A stretch of DNA of 6,014 nt from Giesbergeria sp. (lineage in GTDB: Bacteria; Pseudomonadota; Gammaproteobacteria; Burkholderiales; Burkholderiaceae_C): assembly GCA_017998735.1 (NCBI GenBank), contig JAGOCN010000121.1, forward strand, positions 1-6,014, given 5' to 3'. Position 1 is the stretch's first letter. The number at the start of each line of letters is the position of its first letter. Shown here in pieces: positions 1 to 5,652 of this stretch. A model generated the notes under the pieces. The model made no database searches. It had not been told where the DNA came from and saw nothing but the letters and a program-made list of their open reading frames with translations. A program made the translations under genes and the position numbers.

Positions 1-746
1 GGAAGAAAGGCAATGCCATGGCCTTCCAGCGCCATGGCCTTGAGGCCTTCGGCCATGTCGGTTTCGTACACCCGGTCCAGGTGCAGCGGGGTGCTGGACT
101 GCTTGAGGATCAGGTCGGTGACATGGCCCAGGTAGGCACCCGGCGCGTAGCCCAGGTAGGGCAGCGGGTGGCTGGCGTGGCCCGGCAGCGCATACAGCGG
201 CTGGCCGTCGGCACCGGGCTTAGCGTAGGGCGCCAGCACTTCCTGGCCCAGGCTGACCATTTCGTAGCGGCTGGCGTCCAGCTGGAACGGCTGCGAGGCA
301 TGGTAGTAGGTGATCAGCAGGTCGCAGCTGCCCTCGACCAGCCGCATCACGGCGTCGTGCACGTTGAGGGCAATCAGCCGGCTCTTGAACGGGCCGAACT
401 GCTCGCGCAGGCCCGACACCCAGGCCGGAAAAAACGTGAAGGCCAGCGTGTGCGGCACAGCAAACTCGACCATGTCGTGGCTGGACGTGCTGTGCGCGCG
501 CAGCGTGGCGCGCGTGTTGTTCAGCGCCTGCAGCATTTCCAGCGACTGGTCGTACAGCGTCTTGCCGGCCGGCGTCAGGCGCGTGGGGTACGAGCTGCGG
601 TCCACCAGGTCGGTGCCGGCCCAGGCTTCAAGCGCCTGGATGCGGCGCGAAAACGCCGGCTGCGTGACATGGCGCAGCTGGGCCGAGCGGCTGAAGCTGC
701 GGGTTTCCGCCAAACTCACGAAGTCTTCAAGCCACTTGGTTTCCAT
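1..746 (-). CDS. LysR-type transcriptional regulator, HypT/YjiE-like (partial, C-terminus beyond window)
   Basis: Reading the minus strand from ATG at 746 gives 248 uninterrupted codons that run off the window. LysR proteins are about 300 residues, so roughly 50 are missing. Residues 1-60 form the winged helix-turn-helix: METKWLEDF at the start, SFSRSA at 17-22, TQPAFSRRIQALE at 28-40, then LTPAGK at 57-62. Residues from about 92 onward form the periplasmic-binding-protein-like effector domain (FAVPHTLAFTFFP, VEGSCDLLITYYH, ALEGHGIAFLP). The METKWL opening and the effector domain resemble E. coli HypT (YjiE), the hypochlorite-responsive regulator, as I recall its sequence. No Shine-Dalgarno precedes ATG 746, and a -10-like GATAAT ends six bases before it, so a leaderless message is possible. 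It is divergent from dctQMP and probably regulates that operon; this is inferred from position. LysR membership is certain, the HypT subfamily is likely, and the ligand is unknown. Confidence 0.93.
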   Translation of the reverse strand, partial: METKWLEDFVSLAETRSFSRSAQLRHVTQPAFSRRIQALEAWAGTDLVDRSSYPTRLTPAGKTLYDQSLEMLQALNNTRATLRAHSTSSHDMVEFAVPHTLAFTFFPAWVSGLREQFGPFKSRLIALNVHDAVMRLVEGSCDLLITYYHASQPFQLDASRYEMVSLGQEVLAPYAKPGADGQPLYALPGHASHPLPYLGYAPGAYLGHVTDLILKQSSTPLHLDRVYETDMAEGLKAMALEGHGIAFL

Positions 747-750
747 GCCG

Positions 751-780
751 GCATTATCGGGTCTGGGCCTGGCCGAATGC
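751..780. promoter_or_regulatory. Imperfect dyad, candidate LysR-regulator operator
   Basis: GCATT (751-755) plus CGG (758-760) mirrors CCG (773-775) plus AATGC (776-780), with a two-base bulge in the left half and 12 bases between the halves. A T-N11-A spacing typical of LysR sites is present at T764/A776. The dyad lies just upstream of the regulator start at 746 and covers its possible -10 element, as expected for an autoregulated LysR gene with a divergent target. This is a pattern-based inference only; short dyads occur by chance. Confidence 0.35.
753..758 (-). promoter_or_regulatory. Possible -10 element for the LysR-type gene
   Basis: On the minus strand this reads GATAAT, five of six matches to TATAAT, with only six bases before the ATG at 746. 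A start of transcription at the usual distance would fall on or next to the A of the ATG, giving a leaderless transcript. This agrees with the absence of a ribosome binding site. No convincing -35 hexamer is visible at 16-18 bases, so activation or an atypical promoter would be needed. Weak evidence. Confidence 0.25.
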
Positions 781-817
781 ACGGCCCCCGTGGGCAAGGC
801 ACCGCGCGGCCCGCACG

Positions 818-823
818 CATAAT
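818..823 (+). promoter_or_regulatory. Possible -10 element for the dctQMP operon
   Basis: CATAAT matches TATAAT at five of six positions and stands out in a very GC-rich stretch. With the similar element at 753-758 it forms a CATTAT/ATAATG inverted pair 61 bases apart (752-757 and 819-824), as expected for divergent promoters. No good -35 lies at the right distance, which would suit a promoter that needs an activator such as a LysR protein. Transcription would start near 830, leaving a leader of about 100 bases before dctQ. Confidence 0.3.
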
Positions 824-834
824 GGCTGCCGTTT

Positions 835-861
835 TGCCCGGCACGGCTGCCCTGCCGGGCA
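835..861 (+). promoter_or_regulatory. Perfect 9-bp inverted repeat in dctQ leader
   Basis: TGCCCGGCA (835-843) and TGCCGGGCA (853-861) are exact reverse complements around a nine-base loop. If transcription starts near 830 this would be a stable GC-rich hairpin at the very 5' end of the dctQMP message. It could instead be a protein-binding dyad. It has no T-run, so it is not a standard intrinsic terminator. Confidence 0.45.
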
Positions 862-867
862 GGGATG

Positions 868-884
868 GCCACCGCAGCGGTGGC
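868..884 (+). promoter_or_regulatory. Perfect 17-bp palindrome in dctQ leader
   Basis: GCCACCGC (868-875) and GCGGTGGC (877-884) are exact reverse complements around the single base A876. In RNA this would fold as a seven-pair stem with a CAG loop. It starts seven bases after the 835-861 inverted repeat and ends 46 bases before the chosen dctQ start. It could be a repressor operator or part of a two-hairpin leader. The pyrimidine-rich stretch that follows has no ribosome binding site. Confidence 0.45.
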
Positions 885-930
885 TGCGCACCTTGCCCAC
901 CCGCCATTTCCTGCCGCTTGCTGCTTTTTC

Positions 931-1560
931 ATGCCCGCTCCTGTCCACCCTGACCGTCCGGCCGACCCCGCCGGCGGCGTGCCGCCCGCCCCTTCCGTCC
1001 CACCGGGCGAACCGCGTTCGCTGCGCCTGGAAGACTGGCTGACCGTGCTGGTGATGGGCGCGCTGGCCTTGATCACTTTTGTCAACGTGCTGGTGCGCTA
1101 CTTCACCAATTCCTCGTTTGCCTGGACCGAGGAGCTGTCGGTGTTCTTGATGATCGTGCTGGCGCTGGTGGCCGGTTCGGCGGCGGTGGCACGCGACCGG
1201 CACATCCGCATTGAATTTTTCTGCGACAGCGGCAGCGCAGCCCGCCGACGCCGCCTGGCGCAGCTTGGCGCCTTCATGGTGGCGCTGCTGTTTGCGCTGA
1301 TTGCGGTGCTGAGCGTGCGCGTGGTCTGGGACGACTACCGCTATGGCGAAACCTCGCCCGGCATCGGTGTGCCGCAGTGGTGGTATTCGATCTGGCTGCC
1401 GGTGTTTTCGGCGCTGATTGCGGCACGCGCCATCGGCCTGCTGCGCCGGCGCAGCCGCCAGCCGGATGCAGAGTTTCTGGACGATGCCCGCGCCCCTGTG
1501 GCGGAACCCGCTGCCGGCACCAACACTGGTGCTGCAACCGGCCCGGAGCGCCGGCCATGA
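931..1560 (+). CDS. dctQ: TRAP transporter small permease subunit DctQ
   Basis: A 209-residue protein of the DctQ family, the four-helix inner-membrane subunit that scaffolds DctM and helps dock the periplasmic binding protein. Hydrophobic segments lie at about 38-56, 70-88, 112-132 and 150-170. Family signatures are NVLVRY (52-57) ending helix 1, FAWTEELS (63-70) before helix 2, and RDRHIRIEF (88-96) after it. Residues 1-30 are Pro/Ala-rich and 172-209 are a polar tail; both go beyond the compact core, and many family members are nearer 160-180 residues. The start is uncertain. ATG 931 has no Shine-Dalgarno. In-frame ATG 865 follows GGGCAGGG directly but would add 22 residues that do not resemble the family and would place the start between two inverted repeats. 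The stop overlaps the dctM start as ATGA, indicating translational coupling. The family call is firm, the first 30 residues are not. Confidence 0.9.
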   Translation: MPAPVHPDRPADPAGGVPPAPSVPPGEPRSLRLEDWLTVLVMGALALITFVNVLVRYFTNSSFAWTEELSVFLMIVLALVAGSAAVARDRHIRIEFFCDSGSAARRRRLAQLGAFMVALLFALIAVLSVRVVWDDYRYGETSPGIGVPQWWYSIWLPVFSALIAARAIGLLRRRSRQPDAEFLDDARAPVAEPAAGTNTGAATGPERRP

Positions 1561-2855
1561 TCGCCACGCTGCTGTTTGCCGCCTTCATCGGCTTCATGCT
1601 GGCGGGCGTGCCGATTGGCGCTGCGCTGGGCCTGGCCGGTGCGGCCGCGATTGCGCTGGCCAACCAGGACTCGCAGTGGTTTGGCCTGCTGGCCATTCCG
1701 CAAAACTTTTACGCCGGCCTGGGCAAATACCCGCTGCTGGCGATTCCGATGTTTGTGCTGGTGGGCTCGATCTTTGACCGCTCGGGCGTGGCGCTGCGGC
1801 TGGTGAACCTGGCAGTTGCCATCGTCGGGCGCGGCCCCGGCATGCTGCCGCTGGTGGCGATTGCCGTCGCCATGTTTCTGGGCGGCATTTCCGGCTCCGG
1901 CCCGGCCACGGCGGCGGCGGTGGGCGGGGTGATGATCGTCGCCATGTCGCGCGCCGGCTACCCGGCGGGTTTTTCCGCCAGCGTGGTGGCGGCGGCGGCG
2001 GCCACCGACATCCTGATTCCGCCGTCGGTGGCGTTCATCGTCTATTCGGTGCTGGTGCCGGGCGCCTCGGTGCCGGCGCTGTTTGCCGCTGGCCTGGTGC
2101 CGGGCGTGCTGGCCGGGCTGGCGCTGATGGTGCCGGCGGTGTGGCTGGCGCGGCGCCACGGCATGGGCACGCTGGAAGCCAACCTGCCGCGCCCGCCATT
2201 CTGGCGCAGCCTGCGGGACGCCGCCTGGGGGCTGGCGGCGCCGGTGCTGATCCTGGGCGGCATGCGCGCCGGCTGGTTCACGCCCACCGAGGCAGCCGTG
2301 GTGGCGGTGTTTTACGGCCTGTTTGTCGGCATGGTGGTGCACCGCACGATTGGCGTGCGCGACCTGTTTGTGATCCTGCGCGAGTCGGGCGAGCTGTCGG
2401 CGGTGATCCTGCTGGTGGTGTCGCTGGCCGGCATCTTTGCGTTTTCGCTGTCCACGCTGGGCGTGATTGACCCGATCACGCGCGCCATTGTCAATTCCGG
2501 CCTGGGCGAATACGGTGTGCTGTCGCTGCTCATTGCCCTGCTGCTGGTGCTCGGTATGTTCTTGGACGGCATTTCCATCTTTTTGATCTTCGTGCCGCTG
2601 CTGATGCCGATCATGGACCACTACCAGTGGAGCCCGGTGTGGTTTGGCGTGGTGCTGACGCTCAACGTCGCCATTGGCCAGTTCACGCCGCCCATGGCGG
2701 TGAACCTGATGGTCTCCAGCCGCATTGCCAATGTGCGCATGGAAGAGACCACGCGCTGGGTGCTGTGGCTGGTGGCCGGCATGTCGGTGGCGCTGCTGCT
2801 GGTCATCGTCTGGCCGCAGCTGGCGCTGTGGCTGCCGACCCGGCTGGGCTATTGA
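1557..2855 (+). CDS. dctM: TRAP transporter large permease subunit DctM
   Basis: A 432-residue, almost wholly hydrophobic protein of the usual DctM length (about 425-435). DctM is the transport-catalysing inner-membrane subunit, using an elevator-type mechanism driven by a cation gradient (sodium in the studied SiaQM systems). Family motifs appear in order: AGVPIGAALG (16-25), IPMFVLVGSIFDRSG (63-77), GGISGSGPATAAAVG (109-123) at the first hairpin and substrate region, ILIPPSVAFIVYS (152-164), FTPTEAAVVAVFYGL (241-255), GMFLDGISIFLIFVPLLMPI (333-352) and GQFTPPMAVNLMVSS (374-388). The paired motifs around 109-164 and 333-388 reflect the known internal two-fold repeat of this family. ATG 1557 overlaps the dctQ stop by four bases. 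No frameshift or missing motif is seen. It is not fused to DctQ, unlike in SiaQM. Confidence 0.96.
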   Translation: MIATLLFAAFIGFMLAGVPIGAALGLAGAAAIALANQDSQWFGLLAIPQNFYAGLGKYPLLAIPMFVLVGSIFDRSGVALRLVNLAVAIVGRGPGMLPLVAIAVAMFLGGISGSGPATAAAVGGVMIVAMSRAGYPAGFSASVVAAAAATDILIPPSVAFIVYSVLVPGASVPALFAAGLVPGVLAGLALMVPAVWLARRHGMGTLEANLPRPPFWRSLRDAAWGLAAPVLILGGMRAGWFTPTEAAVVAVFYGLFVGMVVHRTIGVRDLFVILRESGELSAVILLVVSLAGIFAFSLSTLGVIDPITRAIVNSGLGEYGVLSLLIALLLVLGMFLDGISIFLIFVPLLMPIMDHYQWSPVWFGVVLTLNVAIGQFTPPMAVNLMVSSRIANVRMEETTRWVLWLVAGMSVALLLVIVWPQLALWLPTRLGY

Positions 2856-2890
2856 TGGACGGGCCGGGACACAGGCCAACGACCGGATGA

Positions 2891-2959
2891 ATTGGGTTTT
2901 TGGTCAAAACAGGCTGCAGCCCATGCACAGCATGCGCCAGCAGCTATTATTTTCATAGC
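2891..2959. repeat. Short dispersed element resembling a Comamonadaceae intergenic repeat
   Basis: This stretch is far less GC-rich than its surroundings. It has a recognisable order: a GGTTTTTGGTCAAAACAGGC opening (2895-2914), a hairpin core, then AGCAGCTATTATTTTCATAG (2939-2958). The core has GCTGC (2913-2917) matching GCAGC (2940-2944), and inside it CATGC (2922-2926) matching GCATG (2930-2934) around an ACA loop. From memory, elements with the same TTTTTGGTCAAAA ... AGCAGCTAT ending and a central hairpin are scattered between genes in Comamonadaceae genomes. Only one copy is in the window, so the repeat status rests on that recollection. It fills most of the dctM-dctP gap and abuts the dctP ribosome binding site. 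It contains TATTAT (2945-2950), a possible -10. Confidence 0.6.
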
Positions 2960-2960
2960 A

Positions 2961-2966
2961 AGGAGA
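2961..2966 (+). promoter_or_regulatory. Strong ribosome binding site of dctP
   Basis: AGGAGA, preceded by A2960, is the best Shine-Dalgarno in the window. Five bases separate it from ATG 2972, and it decides that start over upstream in-frame codons beginning near 2900. dctQ and dctM have no comparable site, so dctP is probably translated much more strongly. That is expected because periplasmic binding proteins outnumber their membrane units. Confidence 0.85.
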
Positions 2967-2971
2967 CAACC

Positions 2972-4006
2972 ATGAAACTGCGCACCTTCCTCACCTCTGC
3001 CGTGGCCGCTGCAGCCGCGCTGGCCTTTTCCACGCCCGCGCTGGCGCAAACCAACTACAAAAGCGAATACCGCATGTCGCTGGTGCTGGGCACCGCCTTT
3101 CCCTGGGGCAAGGGCGGCGAGCTGTGGGCCAGCAAGGTGCGTGAACGCACCCAGGGTCGCATCAACATCAAGCTCTACCCCGGCGTCTCGCTGATCCAGG
3201 GCGACCAGACGCGCGAGTTTTCTGCACTGCGCCAGGGCGTGATCGACATGGCCATCGGCTCGACCATCAACTGGTCGCCCCAGGTCAAGCAGCTCAACCT
3301 GTTTTCGCTGCCGTTCCTGATGCCCGACTACGCCGCCACCGATGCGCTGACGCAAGGGCCGGTCGGCAAAAGCCTGTTCCAGACGCTGGAAAAAGCCGGT
3401 GTCATGCCGCTCGCCTGGGGCGAAAACGGCTACCGTGAAATCTCCAACTCCAAAAAGGCCATCAAGTCGCCCGCCGACCTGAAGGGCATGAAGATCCGCG
3501 TCGTCGGCTCGCCGCTGTTCCTGGACACCTTCAGCGCGCTGGGCGCCAACCCGACGCAGATGAGCTGGGCCGACGCGCAGCCGGCCATGGCCAGCAGCGC
3601 CGTGGACGGCCAGGAAAACCCGATGTCGGTGTTCATGGCCGCCAAGCTGTACAGCGTGGCGCAAAAGCACATCACCATGTGGGGCTACATGAACGACCCG
3701 CTGATCTTTGTGGTGAACAAGGACATCTGGAACAGCTGGACGCCGGCCGACCGCGAAATCGTGCGCCAGGCCGCCATCGAAGCCGGCAAGGAAGAAACCG
3801 CCATTGCGCGCAAGGGCATGGTCGAGCCCGGCCAGCCGCTGCTGAAGGAAGTGGCCAGCCACGGCGTGACCGTGACGCAGCTGACCCCGGCCGAGCGCGA
3901 AGCCTTTGTGCAGGCCACGCGCCCGGTGGTGGACAAGTGGAAGGGCCAGATTGGCGCCGATCTGGTGAACCTGGCGCAAAAGTCGATCGCCGAGCGCAAG
4001 CAGTAA
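2972..4006 (+). CDS. dctP: TRAP transporter periplasmic solute-binding protein DctP
   Basis: A 344-residue DctP-family binding protein that captures substrate in the periplasm and delivers it to DctQM. Residues 1-25 are a Sec signal peptide: KLR n-region, Ala-rich core, cleavage after ALA before Gln26. Conserved elements are GRINIKLYPG (62-71), QGVIDMAIG (88-96), LKGMKIRV (170-177), MSWADAQPA (197-205) and AVDGQENP (210-217). Aligned by eye with Haemophilus SiaP, Arg155, Arg176 and Asn216 match SiaP Arg127, Arg147 and Asn187, which contact the ligand; the Arg147 equivalent makes the key salt bridge to the carboxylate. The ligand is therefore very probably an organic acid, but its identity cannot be read. 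Placement after dctM, with its own strong ribosome binding site, is a less common order than dctPQM. A terminator follows at 4092-4116. Confidence 0.96.
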   Translation: MKLRTFLTSAVAAAAALAFSTPALAQTNYKSEYRMSLVLGTAFPWGKGGELWASKVRERTQGRINIKLYPGVSLIQGDQTREFSALRQGVIDMAIGSTINWSPQVKQLNLFSLPFLMPDYAATDALTQGPVGKSLFQTLEKAGVMPLAWGENGYREISNSKKAIKSPADLKGMKIRVVGSPLFLDTFSALGANPTQMSWADAQPAMASSAVDGQENPMSVFMAAKLYSVAQKHITMWGYMNDPLIFVVNKDIWNSWTPADREIVRQAAIEAGKEETAIARKGMVEPGQPLLKEVASHGVTVTQLTPAEREAFVQATRPVVDKWKGQIGADLVNLAQKSIAERKQ

Positions 4007-4050
4007 GAACCAGCCGCCAGCCCCAGACACCGCCTGGCTGCTGCGCTGAC

Positions 4051-4080
4051 AGCGCCGGGCAGCGCCGGGCAGCGCTTGGC
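4051..4080. repeat. 10-bp tandem repeat, three copies
   Basis: AGCGCCGGGC occurs at 4051-4060 and again exactly at 4061-4070, followed by a third copy AGCGCTTGGC (4071-4080) with two mismatches. It lies between the dctP stop and the terminator. The unit is not a multiple of three and no gene crosses it. It may be a replication-slippage product; each unit also carries partly self-complementary GCGC/GCC text that could fold in the 3' end of the dctP message. Confidence 0.75.
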
Positions 4081-4091
4081 AAGGCAGCCCC

Positions 4092-4116
4092 AGCCCCGCC
4101 CCGCGGGGCTTTTTTT
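4092..4116 (+). terminator. Intrinsic terminator of dctQMP operon
   Basis: AGCCCCGC (4092-4099) and GCGGGGCT (4103-4110) form a perfect eight-pair GC-rich stem with a CCC loop, followed directly by a run of seven T (4110-4116). It lies 85 bases after the dctP stop. On the plus strand it should end the TRAP transcript and separate it from the efflux operon. In the opposite direction there is no T-run, so it works one way only. Confidence 0.9.
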
Positions 4117-4299
4117 ATGGCTGTCGCGCACTTCATGCAGCGTTCACATGCCGCTGTCAAAATGGCCGCCACTCCCGCCCTGCCCCTTTTGCCTCTTTTG
4201 CCCATGCCCCTCTTTTCCATGGCCGCGCGCCCCGGCCGTGTGGCACCTGCGCCCGCGCCGGCGTGGCGCGACACGTTTTCCGCTTGTTTTTCTTCTTCC
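4117..4299 (+). other. Leader between terminator and efflux operon, start site unresolved
   Basis: This stretch stays open in the frame of the efflux adaptor, with in-frame ATGs at 4117, 4135, 4162, 4204 and 4219, but none has a ribosome binding site. ATG 4117 touches the terminator T-run, so it is unlikely on the dctP transcript. The predicted peptide (many Ala, Pro, Leu and Arg) resembles no domain, and the DNA is pyrimidine-rich on this strand (CCCTTTTGCC-like runs at 4182-4217). I judge it mostly untranslated leader carrying the efflux promoter. I could not identify a convincing -35/-10 pair; TTCACA at 4143-4148 is the best -35-like hexamer and lacks a partner. Confidence 0.4.
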
Positions 4300-5640
4300 G
4301 TGCAGTTGCGCCGGGCCGGCGTGCTGCCAGCGTTGGTGCTGTGCGCCGCGCTGGTCGCCTGCTCCGAACGCGCCCCTGCAGCCGCGCCCAGGGACGCCAA
4401 ACCCGCCGAGCCCACGGCGGTGGGCACCGTGCGCATGGCCACCGAGCGCTATGCCGCGTCCACCGAACTGCCGGGCCGCATCAGCCCCTTTCTGCAGGCC
4501 GAAATCCGCCCGCAGGTCAGCGGCATCGTGCAAAAGCGCCTTTTCACCGAAGGCGCACTGGTCAAGGCCGGCCAGCCGCTCTACCAGATTGACCCGGCCA
4601 GCTACGAAGCGGTGCAGGCCAGCGCTCGCGCGGCCCTGGCCAAGGCGCAGGCGCAGGCGCGCACCGCCGAGGTCAACGCCCGGCGCAGCGCCGAGCTGGT
4701 GAAGATCGACGCCATCAGCCGCCAGTCGGCCGAGGAAAGCCAGGCGGCGGCGGCGCAAAGCGCGTCCGACGTGGCCGTGGCCAAGGCAGCGCTGCAGACC
4801 GCCACCATCAACCAGGACTACACCCGCATCCGCGCGCCGATTGCCGGGCGCACCGGGCTGTCGTCGGTGACGGCCGGCGCGCTGGTCACCGCCAACCAGG
4901 CCGCCCCGTTGACCACGGTGCAGCAGCTGGACCCGGTGTATGTGGACGTGACGCAGTCCAGCACCGAGCTGCTGCAGCTGCGCCGCGACCTGGCCGAGGG
5001 CCGCTTTGAGCGCGCCGGCAGCAGCGACGCGGCGCGGGTGCGCATCACGCTGGAAGACGGCAGTGCCTATGCGCTGCCGGGGCGGCTGCAGTTTTCCGGC
5101 CTGACCGTGAACCCCGGCACCGGCGCGGTGCTGCTGCGCGCCGTGGTGCCCAACCCGGACGGCGTGCTGCTGCCCGGCATGTATGTGCAGGCGCAGCTGA
5201 CCACCGGTGTGGCGGCCGAGGCACTGCTGGTGCCGCAGCAGGCCGTGGCGCGCGACATTGCCGGCCAGCCCAGCGTGCTGCTGGTGAACGCCGAGCGCAA
5301 GGTGGAGCGCCGCGCCATTGCGGTGGACCGCGCTGTCGGCAGCCGCTGGCTGGTGACGGACGGGCTGGCGCCGGGCGACGAGGTCATCGTGGACGGTTTT
5401 CAGCGCATCAAGGTCGGCGACGTGGTGGCGCCGCAGCCGGTGCAGCTGGCACCTGCTGCCACAGCCTCTGCAGCCTCCAGGGCACCTGCGGCCCGGACGG
5501 CCATCGCCGCCGGACCTGCCAGCCCGGCCAGTTCCCCCACGGCCTCCGGCGCTGCTGCCTCTGGCGCCGCAACGGCAGCCGCAGGCACGCTCCCGCCTGC
5601 CTCGGCCCCGTCCGTATCCGCACCTCCAGCGGCCCGCTGA
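4300..5640 (+). CDS. RND efflux periplasmic adaptor lipoprotein, AcrA/MexA type
   Basis: From GTG 4300 the protein has 446 residues. It is the membrane fusion protein linking an RND pump to an outer-membrane channel for drug or solvent efflux. Residues 1-21 form a lipoprotein signal (QLRR, hydrophobic core, LVAC lipobox), so Cys21 should be lipidated. Next come the first membrane-proximal strand (about 42-60), a lipoyl half (65-100; IRPQVSGIV, EGALVKAGQPLYQID), an Ala/Gln/Glu-rich alpha-helical hairpin (101-170), the second lipoyl half (DYTRIRAPIAGRTGLSSVTAGALV, 173-196), the beta-barrel (about 208-305; DPVYVDV, NPGTGAVLLRAVVPNP, LLPGMYV) and a membrane-proximal end (LVPQQAV, GDEVIVDGFQRIKVGD, to 376). 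Residues 383-446 are an Ala/Pro/Ser tail absent from classic AcrA or MexA (about 380-400 residues). GTG is chosen because it gives a normal lipoprotein signal; upstream ATGs would put a long, unusual n-region before it. The pump gene starts 12 bases after the stop. Confidence 0.93.
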   Translation: MQLRRAGVLPALVLCAALVACSERAPAAAPRDAKPAEPTAVGTVRMATERYAASTELPGRISPFLQAEIRPQVSGIVQKRLFTEGALVKAGQPLYQIDPASYEAVQASARAALAKAQAQARTAEVNARRSAELVKIDAISRQSAEESQAAAAQSASDVAVAKAALQTATINQDYTRIRAPIAGRTGLSSVTAGALVTANQAAPLTTVQQLDPVYVDVTQSSTELLQLRRDLAEGRFERAGSSDAARVRITLEDGSAYALPGRLQFSGLTVNPGTGAVLLRAVVPNPDGVLLPGMYVQAQLTTGVAAEALLVPQQAVARDIAGQPSVLLVNAERKVERRAIAVDRAVGSRWLVTDGLAPGDEVIVDGFQRIKVGDVVAPQPVQLAPAATASAASRAPAARTAIAAGPASPASSPTASGAAASGAATAAAGTLPPASAPSVSAPPAAR

Positions 5641-5652
5641 GCACGCCCCGCC

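Noticed and set aside
15..41. Direct repeat GCCATGGCCTT at 15-25 and 31-41
   Set aside because: It lies inside the regulator coding sequence and is explained by similar codons for Lys/Ala-Met-Ala and Gly-His-Gly stretches.
865..930. N-terminal extension of DctQ from ATG 865
   Set aside because: A GGGCAGGG stretch precedes it, but the 22 added residues do not resemble the family and overlap a perfect palindrome, so I favour 931. I keep it as an alternative.
18..953. Plus-strand open frame (311 codons) across the regulator
   Set aside because: The minus strand encodes a textbook LysR-type protein with its helix-turn-helix; the plus-strand product is antisense low-complexity text.
1341..2879. 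Long open frame on the minus strand (512 codons) opposite dctQ and dctM
   Set aside because: It is rich in His, Arg, Gln and Gly in the way expected of the antisense of GC-rich coding DNA, shows no domain, and lies under the clearly real dctQ and dctM.
2849..4030. Minus-strand open frame (393 codons) opposite dctP
   Set aside because: dctP has a strong ribosome binding site, a signal peptide and full family motifs, while the antisense product has none.
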